From Olsenella_K sp036454645 (lineage in GTDB: Bacteria > Actinomycetota > Coriobacteriia > Coriobacteriales > Atopobiaceae), in NCBI GenBank assembly GCA_036454645.1, contig JAZHSQ010000018.1, forward strand, positions 1-43,470: a DNA stretch of 43,470 bases. The letters are read 5' to 3'. The notes beneath the pieces were generated by a model, which had not been told where the DNA came from, ran no database searches, and saw only the letters and a program-made list of their open reading frames with translations. The stretch's first letter is position 1; each line of letters opens with the position of its first letter. The position numbers were made by a program, and so were the translations under genes. Below are positions 32,861 to 40,393 of this stretch, one piece after another.

Positions 32861-33621
32861 CGGACGACGGGCTCGTGCTCTGGAGGCTGCGCGTGCGCTA
32901 CCGCAAGGACGGCAGGCTCGCCTTCCTGGGGCACCTCGAGGTGATGAACACGATCATGCGCAGCGTGAGGCGCTCCGGGCTCCCCTTCTCGGTGGGCAAC
33001 GGCTTCGCGCGCCGCATGAGGATCCAGTTCTCGCAGGCGCTGCCCGTGGGGGCCTCCTCTCAGGCGGAGTACTTCGACCTCATGCTCACGAGGAGGGTGG
33101 ACCCCGCCCGCGCGCTCGAGGCGCTCCGCGCCGCCACGCCGGCCGGCCTCGCGCCCCTGGGCGCGGCGTACCTGCCGCGCAAGGTGGCCGCCCTCGAGGC
33201 GTGGGCCACGGTCTCCCGCTGGTCGTGCGACCTCATGGGGGAGGGCCTCGACGCAGGCGCGCTCGAGGAGGCCGTGCACCTCATGAGGGGGCGCGGCACC
33301 CTGGAGTACCAGCGGGGCGAGAAGACCAAGCGGGTCGACCTCACCGAGACCCTCGTCTCGCTCGCTGTGGAGCGGGTCGCGGGGGGCCTTCACGCGGACC
33401 TCGTGACGCGCTCGACCAACGAGTGCTCCCTGAGACCCGCAGTCCTCTTCGACAAGGCGATGGGGGAGCGGCCGCTCTCGGGCGCGCGGCTCGACTACGC
33501 CCGCGTCTGCCGGCTCGGCCAGTGGCACGCGGAGGAAGATGGGCGTCTTGTGGAGCCGCTCGATATGGCCGCCTGCGAAAACGAGCAGGGCTATTCTGTT
33601 TCTGCGCATACCGAACAGTAG
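32857..33621 (+). CDS. TIGR03936/DUF2344 radical SAM-associated protein
   Basis: The 254-residue protein has the family start WRLRVRYRKDGRLAFLGHLE, followed by MRSVRRSGLPFSVGNGF and a C-terminal beta-rich region. DUF2344 proteins are fused to, or encoded directly after, TIGR03960 radical-SAM proteins and are assumed to cooperate with them on an unknown, possibly RNA-related, substrate. GTG at 32857 overlaps the preceding stop by four bases, so the pair is translationally coupled. RNase G (rng), often found between this gene and rplU in related genomes, is absent; the rplU promoter follows directly. Confidence 0.85.
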   Translation: MTDDGLVLWRLRVRYRKDGRLAFLGHLEVMNTIMRSVRRSGLPFSVGNGFARRMRIQFSQALPVGASSQAEYFDLMLTRRVDPARALEALRAATPAGLAPLGAAYLPRKVAALEAWATVSRWSCDLMGEGLDAGALEEAVHLMRGRGTLEYQRGEKTKRVDLTETLVSLAVERVAGGLHADLVTRSTNECSLRPAVLFDKAMGERPLSGARLDYARVCRLGQWHAEEDGRLVEPLDMAACENEQGYSVSAHTEQ

Positions 33622-33678
33622 AAACGTGCCCCGTGTGCCTAGCTACGGTCTCCTACACCACGGCCACGGGGAATTTTG

Positions 33679-33706
33679 TTGACTACTCGCTATACGCACG
33701 TATAAT
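33679..33706 (+). promoter_or_regulatory. Strong promoter for rplU-rpmA, overlapped by a palindrome
   Basis: TTGACT (33679-33684) and TATAAT (33701-33706) are 16 nt apart, close to the sigma-70 consensus. TATACG-CA-CGTATA (33691-33704) is a perfect 6-base inverted repeat overlapping the -10 box. The expected start near 33713 gives a ~35-nt leader before rplU. The whole stretch 33661-33747 is much more AT-rich than the surrounding genes. Confidence 0.8.
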
Positions 33707-33747
33707 TGTTAGCTGTTGCACTCAGACCAGCAATGAGGAGTTACCAA

Positions 33748-34089
33748 ATGTACGCTATCGTTACTACTGGTGGCAAGCAGTACAAGGTTGCCAAGGGCGA
33801 CGTCATCGACGTCGAGAAGCTCGACGCGCAGCCTGGCGACAAGGTGAGCCTTGACGTCCTGATGCTCAACGACGGCAAGAGCACCGTCGTGGATGCCGCC
33901 GCACTCGCCGACAAGAAGGTCACCGCTGAGGTCGTCGACCAGCACAAGGGTGAGAAGCAGGTCATCTTCAAGTTCAAGAAGCGCAAGCGCTACAGCCGTA
34001 CGCGCGGCCATCGCCAGAACCTCACCAGGCTTCAGATTGCCGAGCTTCCCATCGAGGAGGCCCCCGAGGCCGCCTCGACCGAGGCCTAA
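33748..34089 (+). CDS. rplU: 50S ribosomal protein L21
   Basis: The 113-residue L21 binds 23S rRNA in the large subunit. It begins MYAIVTTGGKQYKVAKGD, has KFKKRKRYSRTRGHRQ near the C-terminus, and ends with a short acidic Ala-rich tail (EEAPEAASTEA) that extends slightly beyond typical L21. Start: ATG 33748 with GAGGAG seven bases upstream. An in-frame upstream ATG at 33706 overlaps the -10 box, so it cannot be used. It is followed by rpmA after 36 nt with no prp protease gene between. Confidence 0.97.
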   Translation: MYAIVTTGGKQYKVAKGDVIDVEKLDAQPGDKVSLDVLMLNDGKSTVVDAAALADKKVTAEVVDQHKGEKQVIFKFKKRKRYSRTRGHRQNLTRLQIAELPIEEAPEAASTEA

Positions 34090-34125
34090 CGTCCCGCTCT
34101 CTAAGACTAGATAAGAGGTAATGAC

Positions 34126-34374
34126 ATGGCACACAAGAAGGGCCTTGGCTCCTCGCGCAACGGTCGCGACTCCAACTCCCAGCGCCTCGGCACCAAGATC
34201 TATGGTGGCCAGGCCGTGAAGACCGGCCAGATTATCGTCCGCCAGCGTGGCACGCACATCACGCCGGGCGAGAACGTCGGCCGTGGCAAGGACGACACCC
34301 TCTTCGCGCTCGCCGACGGTACGGTGGAGTTCGTGAAGGGCGCTAAGCACTACGTGCACGTTCGCACCGCCTAG
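34126..34374 (+). CDS. rpmA: 50S ribosomal protein L27
   Basis: The 82-residue L27 starts directly with MAHKKGLGSSRNGRDS; the N-terminal arm reaches the peptidyl-transferase centre. The Firmicute-type cleaved N-terminal extension is absent, in agreement with the missing prp gene. YGGQAVKTGQIIVRQRGT and the C-terminal FVKGAKHYVHV are intact. AAGAGGTAATGAC supplies the ribosome binding site. A clear intrinsic terminator follows. Confidence 0.97.
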   Translation: MAHKKGLGSSRNGRDSNSQRLGTKIYGGQAVKTGQIIVRQRGTHITPGENVGRGKDDTLFALADGTVEFVKGAKHYVHVRTA

Positions 34375-34394
34375 GTGACGCAACAATAGCGAAG

Positions 34395-34427
34395 GGGCCT
34401 CGTCATTGCGGCGGGGCCCTTTTATTA
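34395..34427 (+). terminator. Intrinsic terminator after rpmA
   Basis: GGGCCTCGTC (34395-34404) pairs with GGCGGGGCCC (34410-34419) through 10 pairs including G-T wobbles, loop ATTGC, followed by TTTTATTAT. It is the clearest factor-independent terminator in the window and closes the L21-L27 transcript. Confidence 0.9.
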
Positions 34428-34501
34428 TGTGAAGTCGGGGCAGCTCCCGGGAGGTTACGGGAGCGGCCCGCGGTGGAGTCCACTAGAGAAAGGACCACCT
34501 C

Positions 34502-35896
34502 GTGGCGAGCTTTACCGATCTCTCCAAGATCAACGTCAAGGGCGGCGATGGCGGCGCCGGCTGCATGTCCTTCAGGCGCGAGGCCTTCGTTCCCAAGGGC
34601 GGCCCGGACGGCGGCGACGGCGGGAACGGCGGCGACGTCATCGTGGAGGCCGACCCGCAGCTCTCCTCCCTCATCGACTATCGCTACAAGCACCACTTCA
34701 GGGCCGAGCGAGGCACGCACGGCCAGGGGGCCAGGCGCCACGGGAAGGACGGGGAGGACCTCGTCCTCAAGGTGCCTCTCGGCACCGTCATCCACGAGCT
34801 CGACCCCAGGACCCAGGAGCCCGTCTACCAGGTAGCCGACCTCACCCAGCCCGGCGAGCGCGTCGTCGTGGCTCCCGGCGGCATCGGCGGGCGCGGCAAC
34901 ATCCACTTCGTGACCTCGGTGAGGCGCGCGCCGGCGTTCGCCGAGAAGGGCGAGCCGGCCCAGGAGCACTGGATCGAGCTCGAGATGAAGCTCATGGCGG
35001 ACGCCGCCCTCGTGGGCATGCCGAGCGTGGGGAAGAGCTCGATCATCGCGCGCATCTCCGCCGCCCGCCCCAAGATCGCGGACTACCCCTTCACGACGCT
35101 CGTCCCCAACCTCGGCGTCGTGAGGACGCGCGACGGGTCGCGCTCCTTCGTGGCGGCGGACGTCCCCGGCCTCATCGAGGGCGCGAGCGAGGGGAGGGGC
35201 CTGGGGCACCAGTTCCTGCGCCACATCGAGCGCACGGCCCTCATCATGCACGTCGTGGACGTGACCGGCGGATTCGAGCAGCGCGACCCGGTGGCGGACT
35301 ACCACGCCATCAACGCCGAGCTGGCCGCCTATGCGGCGGACCTCGCGGAGCGCCCGCAGCTCGTCGTCGCCAACAAGTGCGACATGCCCGGCTGCGAGGA
35401 GGCCGTTGCGCGCCTCAGGGAGGCGGCGGAGGCCGACGGCCGAGAGCTCTTCTGCGTCTCCGCGGTCACCGGCGAGGGACTCGACGACCTCGTGGAGCGC
35501 TGCGCCACCATGGTCTCCGAGCTCAGGGGCCAGATCCGTGCGACCGAGGCGCCCGACGCCTTCAACGCTGCCTGGGAGCGCAAGCGCCAGCGCAGGGACC
35601 GCACCATAGCGGTCAGGCAGGAGTCGCGCGGGATCTGGCGCGTCTCCGGAGGCGCCATCGAGCGCATGGTCATCCAGACGGACTGGGAGAACCCCGAGGC
35701 GCTCGCCTACCTCGAGCACCGCTTCGAGCGCATCCACCTGGAGGACAAGCTCCTCAAGGAGGGCTGCAGGGACGGCGACGAGGTGCGCATCCTCGGGTTC
35801 GCGTTCACGTTCGAGACAAACCATGGAGCCGACGAGTACGCGGAGCTCAGGGACGCCGACGACGAGGTCGTCAGCGAGTTCGACGAGGAGGCGTAG
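34502..35896 (+). CDS. obgE: GTPase Obg
   Basis: The 464-residue GTPase acts in late 50S assembly and the stress response. Its glycine-rich Obg fold is clear: KGGDGGAGCMSFRRE, and KGGPDGGDGGNGGDV. The G domain has G1 GMPSVGKSS (172-180), the G2/switch I segment YPFTTLVPNLG, G3 DVPGLIEGA (~220-228), and G4 NKCD. The C-terminal OCT domain (IERMV to RILGFAFTFE) is present, followed by an acidic tail. GTG start at 34502 with AAAGGACC upstream. It follows rplU-rpmA as in most bacteria but is separated by a terminator. proB begins 3 nt after its stop. Confidence 0.97.
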   Translation: MASFTDLSKINVKGGDGGAGCMSFRREAFVPKGGPDGGDGGNGGDVIVEADPQLSSLIDYRYKHHFRAERGTHGQGARRHGKDGEDLVLKVPLGTVIHELDPRTQEPVYQVADLTQPGERVVVAPGGIGGRGNIHFVTSVRRAPAFAEKGEPAQEHWIELEMKLMADAALVGMPSVGKSSIIARISAARPKIADYPFTTLVPNLGVVRTRDGSRSFVAADVPGLIEGASEGRGLGHQFLRHIERTALIMHVVDVTGGFEQRDPVADYHAINAELAAYAADLAERPQLVVANKCDMPGCEEAVARLREAAEADGRELFCVSAVTGEGLDDLVERCATMVSELRGQIRATEAPDAFNAAWERKRQRRDRTIAVRQESRGIWRVSGGAIERMVIQTDWENPEALAYLEHRFERIHLEDKLLKEGCRDGDEVRILGFAFTFETNHGADEYAELRDADDEVVSEFDEEA

Positions 35897-35899
35897 GGG

Positions 35900-37024
35900 A
35901 TGTACCTGCCGCAGGAGATGGACGGGCTCGTGGTGGTCAAGGTCGGCTCCTCGACCCTCGTCGACGCCTCGGGCAGGCCGGACGAGGCCTTCATCGCACG
36001 CCTGATCGACCAGATCGCGCAGCTGAGGCACGCCGGCCGGCCCGTGGTGCTCGTTTCGTCGGGCGCCGCCGCCGCCGGCAGGGAGCGCCTGGGCTTCTCG
36101 GCCAAGCCGAAGGACATCCCGAGCCTGCAGGCCTGCGCGGCCGCGGGCCAGGCGGCGCTCACGGAGGCCTACGCCAAGGAGCTCGCCTCGCGTGGCGTGG
36201 CCTGCGGGCAGGTGCTGCTCACGAGGCGCGACGTGACCGACCGCGAGGGCTACCTCAACGCGAGGAACACCTTCTTCCGGCTGCTCGAGCTGGGGGCGGT
36301 GCCGGTCGTGAACGAGAACGACACGGTGAGCGTCTCCGAGTTCACCTTCAGCGACAACGACATGCTCGGCGCGATCGTCTCGGCGCTCCTCGGCGCGAGC
36401 CTGTACGTGATCCTCTCCGACGTGGCGGGGCTCTTCACGGCCAACCCCCAGACGGACCCCACGGCCCGGCTCGTGAGGCGCGTCACCAGCGTCAACGACG
36501 AGGTGCTCGCCATGGCCGGAGGTGCGGGCAGCTCGGTCGGCACGGGGGGCATGCGCTCGAAGCTCCGCGCCGCCCGCGCGATGATCGCCGCGGGCATCCC
36601 CACGATCATCTGCGAGGGACGCTCCGAGAACGTGCTCGTGCGCGCGGCGGGCGGCGAGATGGTCGGCACGCGCTTCGAGGCCGACGAGGGCTCCTCGCAC
36701 GAGAGCGGCCGCAAGCTTTGGATCGGCCTGGCCGAGGTGACGCACGGTCGCCTCACGGTGGACGAGGGCGCGAAGAGGGCTATCGTTGAGAGGGGGGCGT
36801 CGCTGCTCCCGGTGGGCGTCACCAGGACGAAGGGCACCTACGAGGAGGGCGACGTCGTCGACGTGGTGGACGCGTCGGGCTTCCTCGTGGCGCGCGGCGT
36901 CGTTCGCTACTCGTCCGAGGACATGGTGCGCGTGCGCGGGCTCCAGCTCGACGTGATCGGGCGGTTCATGCCGGAAAAGGCGACCCAGCCGGCGATACAC
37001 AGGGACGAGCTCCTGGTCTTCTAG
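35900..37024 (+). CDS. proB: Glutamate 5-kinase
   Basis: The 374-residue enzyme phosphorylates glutamate to begin proline synthesis. The amino acid kinase domain has VVKVGSSTLVD, VSSGAAAAGRERLG, NENDTVS, ILSDVAGLFTANPQ and GTGGMRSKLRAA. The C-terminal ~100 residues form a PUA domain (LTVDEGAKRAIVERGASLLPVGV, quoted as KRAIVERGASLLPVGV). The gene is only 3 nt after obgE. proA (glutamyl phosphate reductase), which usually follows, is absent here; nadD comes next. The partner enzyme must be elsewhere, or the proline path is incomplete. Confidence 0.95.
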   Translation: MYLPQEMDGLVVVKVGSSTLVDASGRPDEAFIARLIDQIAQLRHAGRPVVLVSSGAAAAGRERLGFSAKPKDIPSLQACAAAGQAALTEAYAKELASRGVACGQVLLTRRDVTDREGYLNARNTFFRLLELGAVPVVNENDTVSVSEFTFSDNDMLGAIVSALLGASLYVILSDVAGLFTANPQTDPTARLVRRVTSVNDEVLAMAGGAGSSVGTGGMRSKLRAARAMIAAGIPTIICEGRSENVLVRAAGGEMVGTRFEADEGSSHESGRKLWIGLAEVTHGRLTVDEGAKRAIVERGASLLPVGVTRTKGTYEEGDVVDVVDASGFLVARGVVRYSSEDMVRVRGLQLDVIGRFMPEKATQPAIHRDELLVF

Positions 37025-37070
37025 GGGCAGGTGGCGTGGGCGGCCACGCCGAGGGCACGCGGAGGGGACG

Positions 37071-37832
37071 ATGGGCGGAGACGAGGCGAGCATGGGGCTG
37101 GACCCCCTCGAGGTCGAGCGGCTGGCGGAGGGCGTCGTCGAGAGGAGCGACCTGCCCCTGCTGGGCCAGGACCCGGGCAGGACCTACCGGCTCGGGATCA
37201 TGGGCGGCACCTTCGACCCCATCCACAACGGCCATCTCGTGGCCGCCGAGCAGGCCTTCGACGACCTCAACCTGGACGTCGTCGTCTTCATGCCGGCGGG
37301 AAGCCCCGCCTTCAAGCAGGACAAGGGCGTCTCGTCCGGCGAGGACCGCTACGCCATGACCCTGCTCGCGACCTCGGACAACCCGCACTTCCTCGCGAGC
37401 CGGTTCGAGATCGACCGCAGGGGGATCACCTACACCGTGGAGACGCTCTCGCTGCTGCGCGAGATTTACTCCTCCAACGTCGAGCTCTACTTCATCACCG
37501 GGGCCGACGCCATCCAGGAGATCGTGACCTGGAGGCACGCGGAGCGCATCGGCGGCCTGGCGACGCTCGTGGGCGCCACGAGGCCGGGCTACGACCTCGA
37601 GCGGGCGCGTGAGAGCATCGCCTCCTCGGGCTACGACCTCGACGTGATCTACCTCGAGGTGCCGGCCCTCGCCATCTCGTCGAGCTACCTGAGGCAGCGC
37701 GTGGCGGACAACCAGAGCCTTCGCTACCTCACGCCGGACCCCGTGACGGGCTACATCCACAAGCACAAGCTGTACGGGGCGCGCACGACCCGCTACGGCT
37801 CGACGCGCGTCTCGCGCGCGAACGAGTACTAG
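37071..37832 (+). CDS. nadD: Nicotinate-nucleotide adenylyltransferase
   Basis: The 253-residue enzyme adenylates nicotinate mononucleotide in NAD synthesis. GIMGGTFDPIHNGHL at ~42-56 holds the nucleotidyl-transferase (H/T)xGH motif, and ISSSYLRQRV near the C-terminus is the second signature. About 38 residues (MGGDEASMGLDPLEVERLAE and on) precede the catalytic fold, longer than in E. coli NadD; this leader looks polar and disordered. ATG at 37071 has GGAGGGGACG upstream. yqeK starts 10 nt after the stop. The order obg-proB-nadD-yqeK-rsfS is the widespread bacterial arrangement with proA left out. Confidence 0.95.
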   Translation: MGGDEASMGLDPLEVERLAEGVVERSDLPLLGQDPGRTYRLGIMGGTFDPIHNGHLVAAEQAFDDLNLDVVVFMPAGSPAFKQDKGVSSGEDRYAMTLLATSDNPHFLASRFEIDRRGITYTVETLSLLREIYSSNVELYFITGADAIQEIVTWRHAERIGGLATLVGATRPGYDLERARESIASSGYDLDVIYLEVPALAISSSYLRQRVADNQSLRYLTPDPVTGYIHKHKLYGARTTRYGSTRVSRANEY

Positions 37833-37841
37833 GGAGGGACC

Positions 37842-38540
37842 TTGGGAAAGGCTCATGACGGAGGGGCCCCGCACGACCGGGGGGCCTGGCGTCCGGTCGA
37901 GGGCGAGGCGAGCTTCACGGAGGAGCAGCGCGCCCTCATGGAGGCGATCGAGCGCGACCTCGGGGCGCGGCTGGCCGAGAGGCCCCATCGGCTCGCGCAC
38001 TCGCTCTCGGTCGCGGACACCGCGTGCCACCTCGCGCTCGTCTACGGCGTCGACCCCTTCGACGCCAGGGTGGCGGGCCTGCTCCACGACTGGGACAAGG
38101 CGCTCGCGCCGGACGAGCTGCTGGGGCGGGCGCGGGAGGAGGGCGTCGACCTCGGCGTCGACCTCGAGCTCGTCGAGCCGCTCCTCCACGGCATCCTCGC
38201 CGCGCGGGAGCTCCCCGCCCGCTACCCCATGCTCGATGCCCCCGTCTTCCAGGCCATCGCCCGCCACACGACGGCGGCGGAGGACATGTCCCCCCTCGAC
38301 GAGGTCGTCTTCGTCGCCGACGGGATAGAGCCGCTCAGGCGCGGGAGCGCGGGGATCGAGCGCACGCGCTCGCTCGTGGGCGCGGCCCCGCTCGACGACG
38401 TCTTCTGGGACGCCTTCGCCGGCGGGATCGTCTACGTGATCGAGGGCTCGCGCTACCTCTACCCGGGTACCATTGACATATACAACGCCATCGCCGCGCG
38501 CCGGGCGCGGGGCGCGGCTGCGGGCCGCGCGGGCAAGTGA
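37842..38540 (+). CDS. yqeK: HD-domain nucleotide hydrolase YqeK
   Basis: The 232-residue HD-superfamily protein contains RLAHSLSVADTACHLA and AGLLHDWDKAL, giving the metal-binding H...HD pattern. KHTTA-like RHTTAAEDMSPLDEVVFVADGIEP supplies the later His and Asp (quoted in part). Bacillus YqeK hydrolyses diadenosine tetraphosphate, so a symmetrical Ap4A hydrolase is probable. A ~35-residue acidic leader precedes the domain. Start is TTG at 37842 behind AGGGAGGG. Its TGA is 17 nt before the rsfS start. Confidence 0.9.
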   Translation: MGKAHDGGAPHDRGAWRPVEGEASFTEEQRALMEAIERDLGARLAERPHRLAHSLSVADTACHLALVYGVDPFDARVAGLLHDWDKALAPDELLGRAREEGVDLGVDLELVEPLLHGILAARELPARYPMLDAPVFQAIARHTTAAEDMSPLDEVVFVADGIEPLRRGSAGIERTRSLVGAAPLDDVFWDAFAGGIVYVIEGSRYLYPGTIDIYNAIAARRARGAAAGRAGK

Positions 38541-38557
38541 AGAGAAGGCAGGAGTAC

Positions 38558-38983
38558 ATGAGCATAACCCCCCTGGAGCTCGCGAAGGTCGCGGCCATCG
38601 CCGCGGACGAGAAGAAGGCGCAGGACATCGTCCTGCTCGACCTCACGGAGCTGTCCGACGTCTGCGACTACTTCCTGATCGCGAGCGCGGGAAACGCGCA
38701 CCTGATGGACGCCGTCGTGGACGGCATCGAGGAGCGCGTCTGGAAGAACGCGCAGGTGAAGCCCCTCGCGAGGGAGGGGCAGAACGGCGCGCGGTGGGTC
38801 CTCCTGGACTACGGCTCCCTCGTGGTCCACGTCTTCGACCCCAAGGTGCGCGACTACTACCGCCTCGAGCGCCTATGGGGAGAGGCCCCGCGCGTGCCGC
38901 TCGACCTCGAGGGCGCGCAGGGCGCGGACCCGGCGCCGGCGCCGGAGGGCTCCGGCCAGGAGGGGCCGGCAAAGGAGGCGTAG
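38558..38983 (+). CDS. rsfS: Ribosome silencing factor RsfS
   Basis: The 141-residue protein binds L14 and blocks subunit joining in starving cells. Motifs: DIVLLDLTELSDVCDYFLIASA, quoted as VCDYFLIASAGN, then LREGxxxARWVLLDYG-like AREGQNGARWVLLDYG, and VVHVF. The C-terminal ~25 residues are Ala/Pro/Gly-rich and acidic (GADPAPAPEGSG). ATG at 38558 with AGGAG five bases upstream is preferred over GTG at 38537, which overlaps the yqeK stop. It is the last gene before a convergent hairpin and dinB. Confidence 0.95.
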   Translation: MSITPLELAKVAAIAADEKKAQDIVLLDLTELSDVCDYFLIASAGNAHLMDAVVDGIEERVWKNAQVKPLAREGQNGARWVLLDYGSLVVHVFDPKVRDYYRLERLWGEAPRVPLDLEGAQGADPAPAPEGSGQEGPAKEA

Positions 38984-38989
38984 CAAGGC

Positions 38990-39024
38990 CGAGGGGTCCG
39001 CGGCAGGAATCCGCAGGCCCCTCG
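38990..39024. terminator. Bidirectional hairpin between rsfS and dinB
   Basis: CGAGGGGTCCGCGG (38990-39003) pairs with CCGCAGGCCCCTCG (39011-39024) over 14 positions with one mismatch (C38999-A39015) and one wobble; the loop is CAGGAAT. It fills nearly the whole gap between two convergent genes. There is no strong U-run on either side, but position and stability support termination in both directions. Confidence 0.65.
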
Positions 39025-39026
39025 CT

Positions 39027-40391
39027 CTAGTCGTCGTCCTTGTTCATGGGCGCCGTGTCGGAGGACTCGTCCCTCATCCTGAGGTCGCGCCCGAACGATA
39101 CGGCGTTCTTCCCGAAGCGCTCCCGCAGGCGGTCCGCGGTGACGCTCAGGTCGCGCATCCGCTCGTCGCGGTCGGGCCGCCCGAGGCTCCTCGCGGTGCG
39201 CCCGCGCGCCCGCCGGTCCCTCGAAGAGGGTGAGCTCCCTACGGGAGCCTCGCCGGGCCCGGGGGAGGGCGGCGTCCCCTCCGCGCCCCCGCCGCCGGCC
39301 TCGTCGAACAGCCTGAGCTGCAGGGGCCTCTCAGAGAAGTCGGACACGCCGACGCCCACGAGCCTGACCGGGGTGCCCGGGCTCCAGGCGACCCGCAGCA
39401 GCTCCCGGGCAGCCCGCCCGAATACGGCCTCGTTGTCGGTCGCGTCCTCGAGCTGGCGCTGCGCCGTATGGGTCGTCGTGGCGTCGAACTTGAGCTTCAG
39501 GGTCACGCAGCGGCCGCGGAGCCCCTTCCGCCTCAGGCGCGCGCCCACGAGGGAGCTCACGTGCGATATGGCCGCGAGCACGTCCGCCTCCTCGGTGAGG
39601 TCGTGCGAGAAGGTCCGCTCGTTGGAGACGGACTTCGGCTCCTCGCGCTCGCTTGCCAGCCTCACGACGCTGCGCTCCCGACCCAGTGCCCGCTCGCGAA
39701 GCCGTGGGCCCACGATGCCGAGCAGGGCCTCGAGCTCCTCGGGGTCGGCGCGCCCGAGCTCCCCCAGGGTCCTTATCCCGGCGTGCGCGAGCCTGGCCTC
39801 GGTCGCGGCGCCGATCCCGCTCATGGCGCGCACGGGCAGGGGGGCGAGGAACGAGGCCTCCATGCCGGGCATCACGACCGTGAGCCCGCGGGGCTTGTCG
39901 CGCTCCGAGGCGACCTTGGCGATGGTCTTGCTCGTCCCGAGGCCGATGGAGCAGGTCACGCCGAGGGCGCTCACCTCCTCCTGCAGCTCCCTGCAGACGA
40001 GGATGGGGTCGCGCCCGGCGCGGCCCGGCGTCACGTCGAAGAAGGCCTCGTCGATCGAGACCTGCTCGACGCGGGGCGTCCGGTCGCGGATGAGGCCCAT
40101 GACCTCGTCGCTCACCGCGCGGTACCGGTCGAAGTGCCCGGTCGTCCAGACGGCGTCGGGGCACAGGCGCATCGCCTGCGAGGAGGGCATGGCCGAGTGC
40201 ACGCCGAACGCCCGGGCCTCGTAGGAGGCGCAGGAGACGACGCCCCTGTGGCCCGCCGAGCCCCCGACGATGAGGGGGCGCCCCGCGAGCTCGGGGTGGT
40301 CGAGGCGCTCCACGGAGGCGAAGAAGGCGTCGAGGTCGAGCAGGCCGACCGCGGGCCCCTCCCACGGGATGCCAGGTCCCTCTCCGTCCAT
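39027..40391 (-). CDS. dinB: DNA polymerase IV (Y-family) with long C-terminal tail
   Basis: The 454-residue lesion-bypass polymerase starts with LLDLDAFFASVE (catalytic Asp19) and has SIDEAFFDVT (Asp114/Glu115) and SIGLGTSKTIAKVAS. The little-finger domain ends near 350, followed by the beta-clamp binding motif QLRLF at 358-362. About 90 residues then follow: a disordered Gly/Pro/Arg part and a short helical RLRERFGKNAVSFG module seen in many actinobacterial Y-family polymerases. ATG at 40391 lies two bases after the histidine kinase stop, with AGGAGTAGCC upstream, so the polymerase is coupled to the two-component system. It is error-prone and normally stress-induced. Confidence 0.95.
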   Translation of the reverse strand: MDGEGPGIPWEGPAVGLLDLDAFFASVERLDHPELAGRPLIVGGSAGHRGVVSCASYEARAFGVHSAMPSSQAMRLCPDAVWTTGHFDRYRAVSDEVMGLIRDRTPRVEQVSIDEAFFDVTPGRAGRDPILVCRELQEEVSALGVTCSIGLGTSKTIAKVASERDKPRGLTVVMPGMEASFLAPLPVRAMSGIGAATEARLAHAGIRTLGELGRADPEELEALLGIVGPRLRERALGRERSVVRLASEREEPKSVSNERTFSHDLTEEADVLAAISHVSSLVGARLRRKGLRGRCVTLKLKFDATTTHTAQRQLEDATDNEAVFGRAARELLRVAWSPGTPVRLVGVGVSDFSERPLQLRLFDEAGGGGAEGTPPSPGPGEAPVGSSPSSRDRRARGRTARSLGRPDRDERMRDLSVTADRLRERFGKNAVSFGRDLRMRDESSDTAPMNKDDD

Positions 40392-40393
40392 GG

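Noticed and set aside
33706..33747. Earlier in-frame start for L21
   Set aside because: The ATG overlaps the -10 box, so it cannot be transcribed from that promoter; L21 proteins begin MYAIV.
34375..34501. Possible small RNA or riboswitch between rpmA and obgE
   Set aside because: Only the terminator hairpin is evident; the remaining ~75 nt show no conserved fold.
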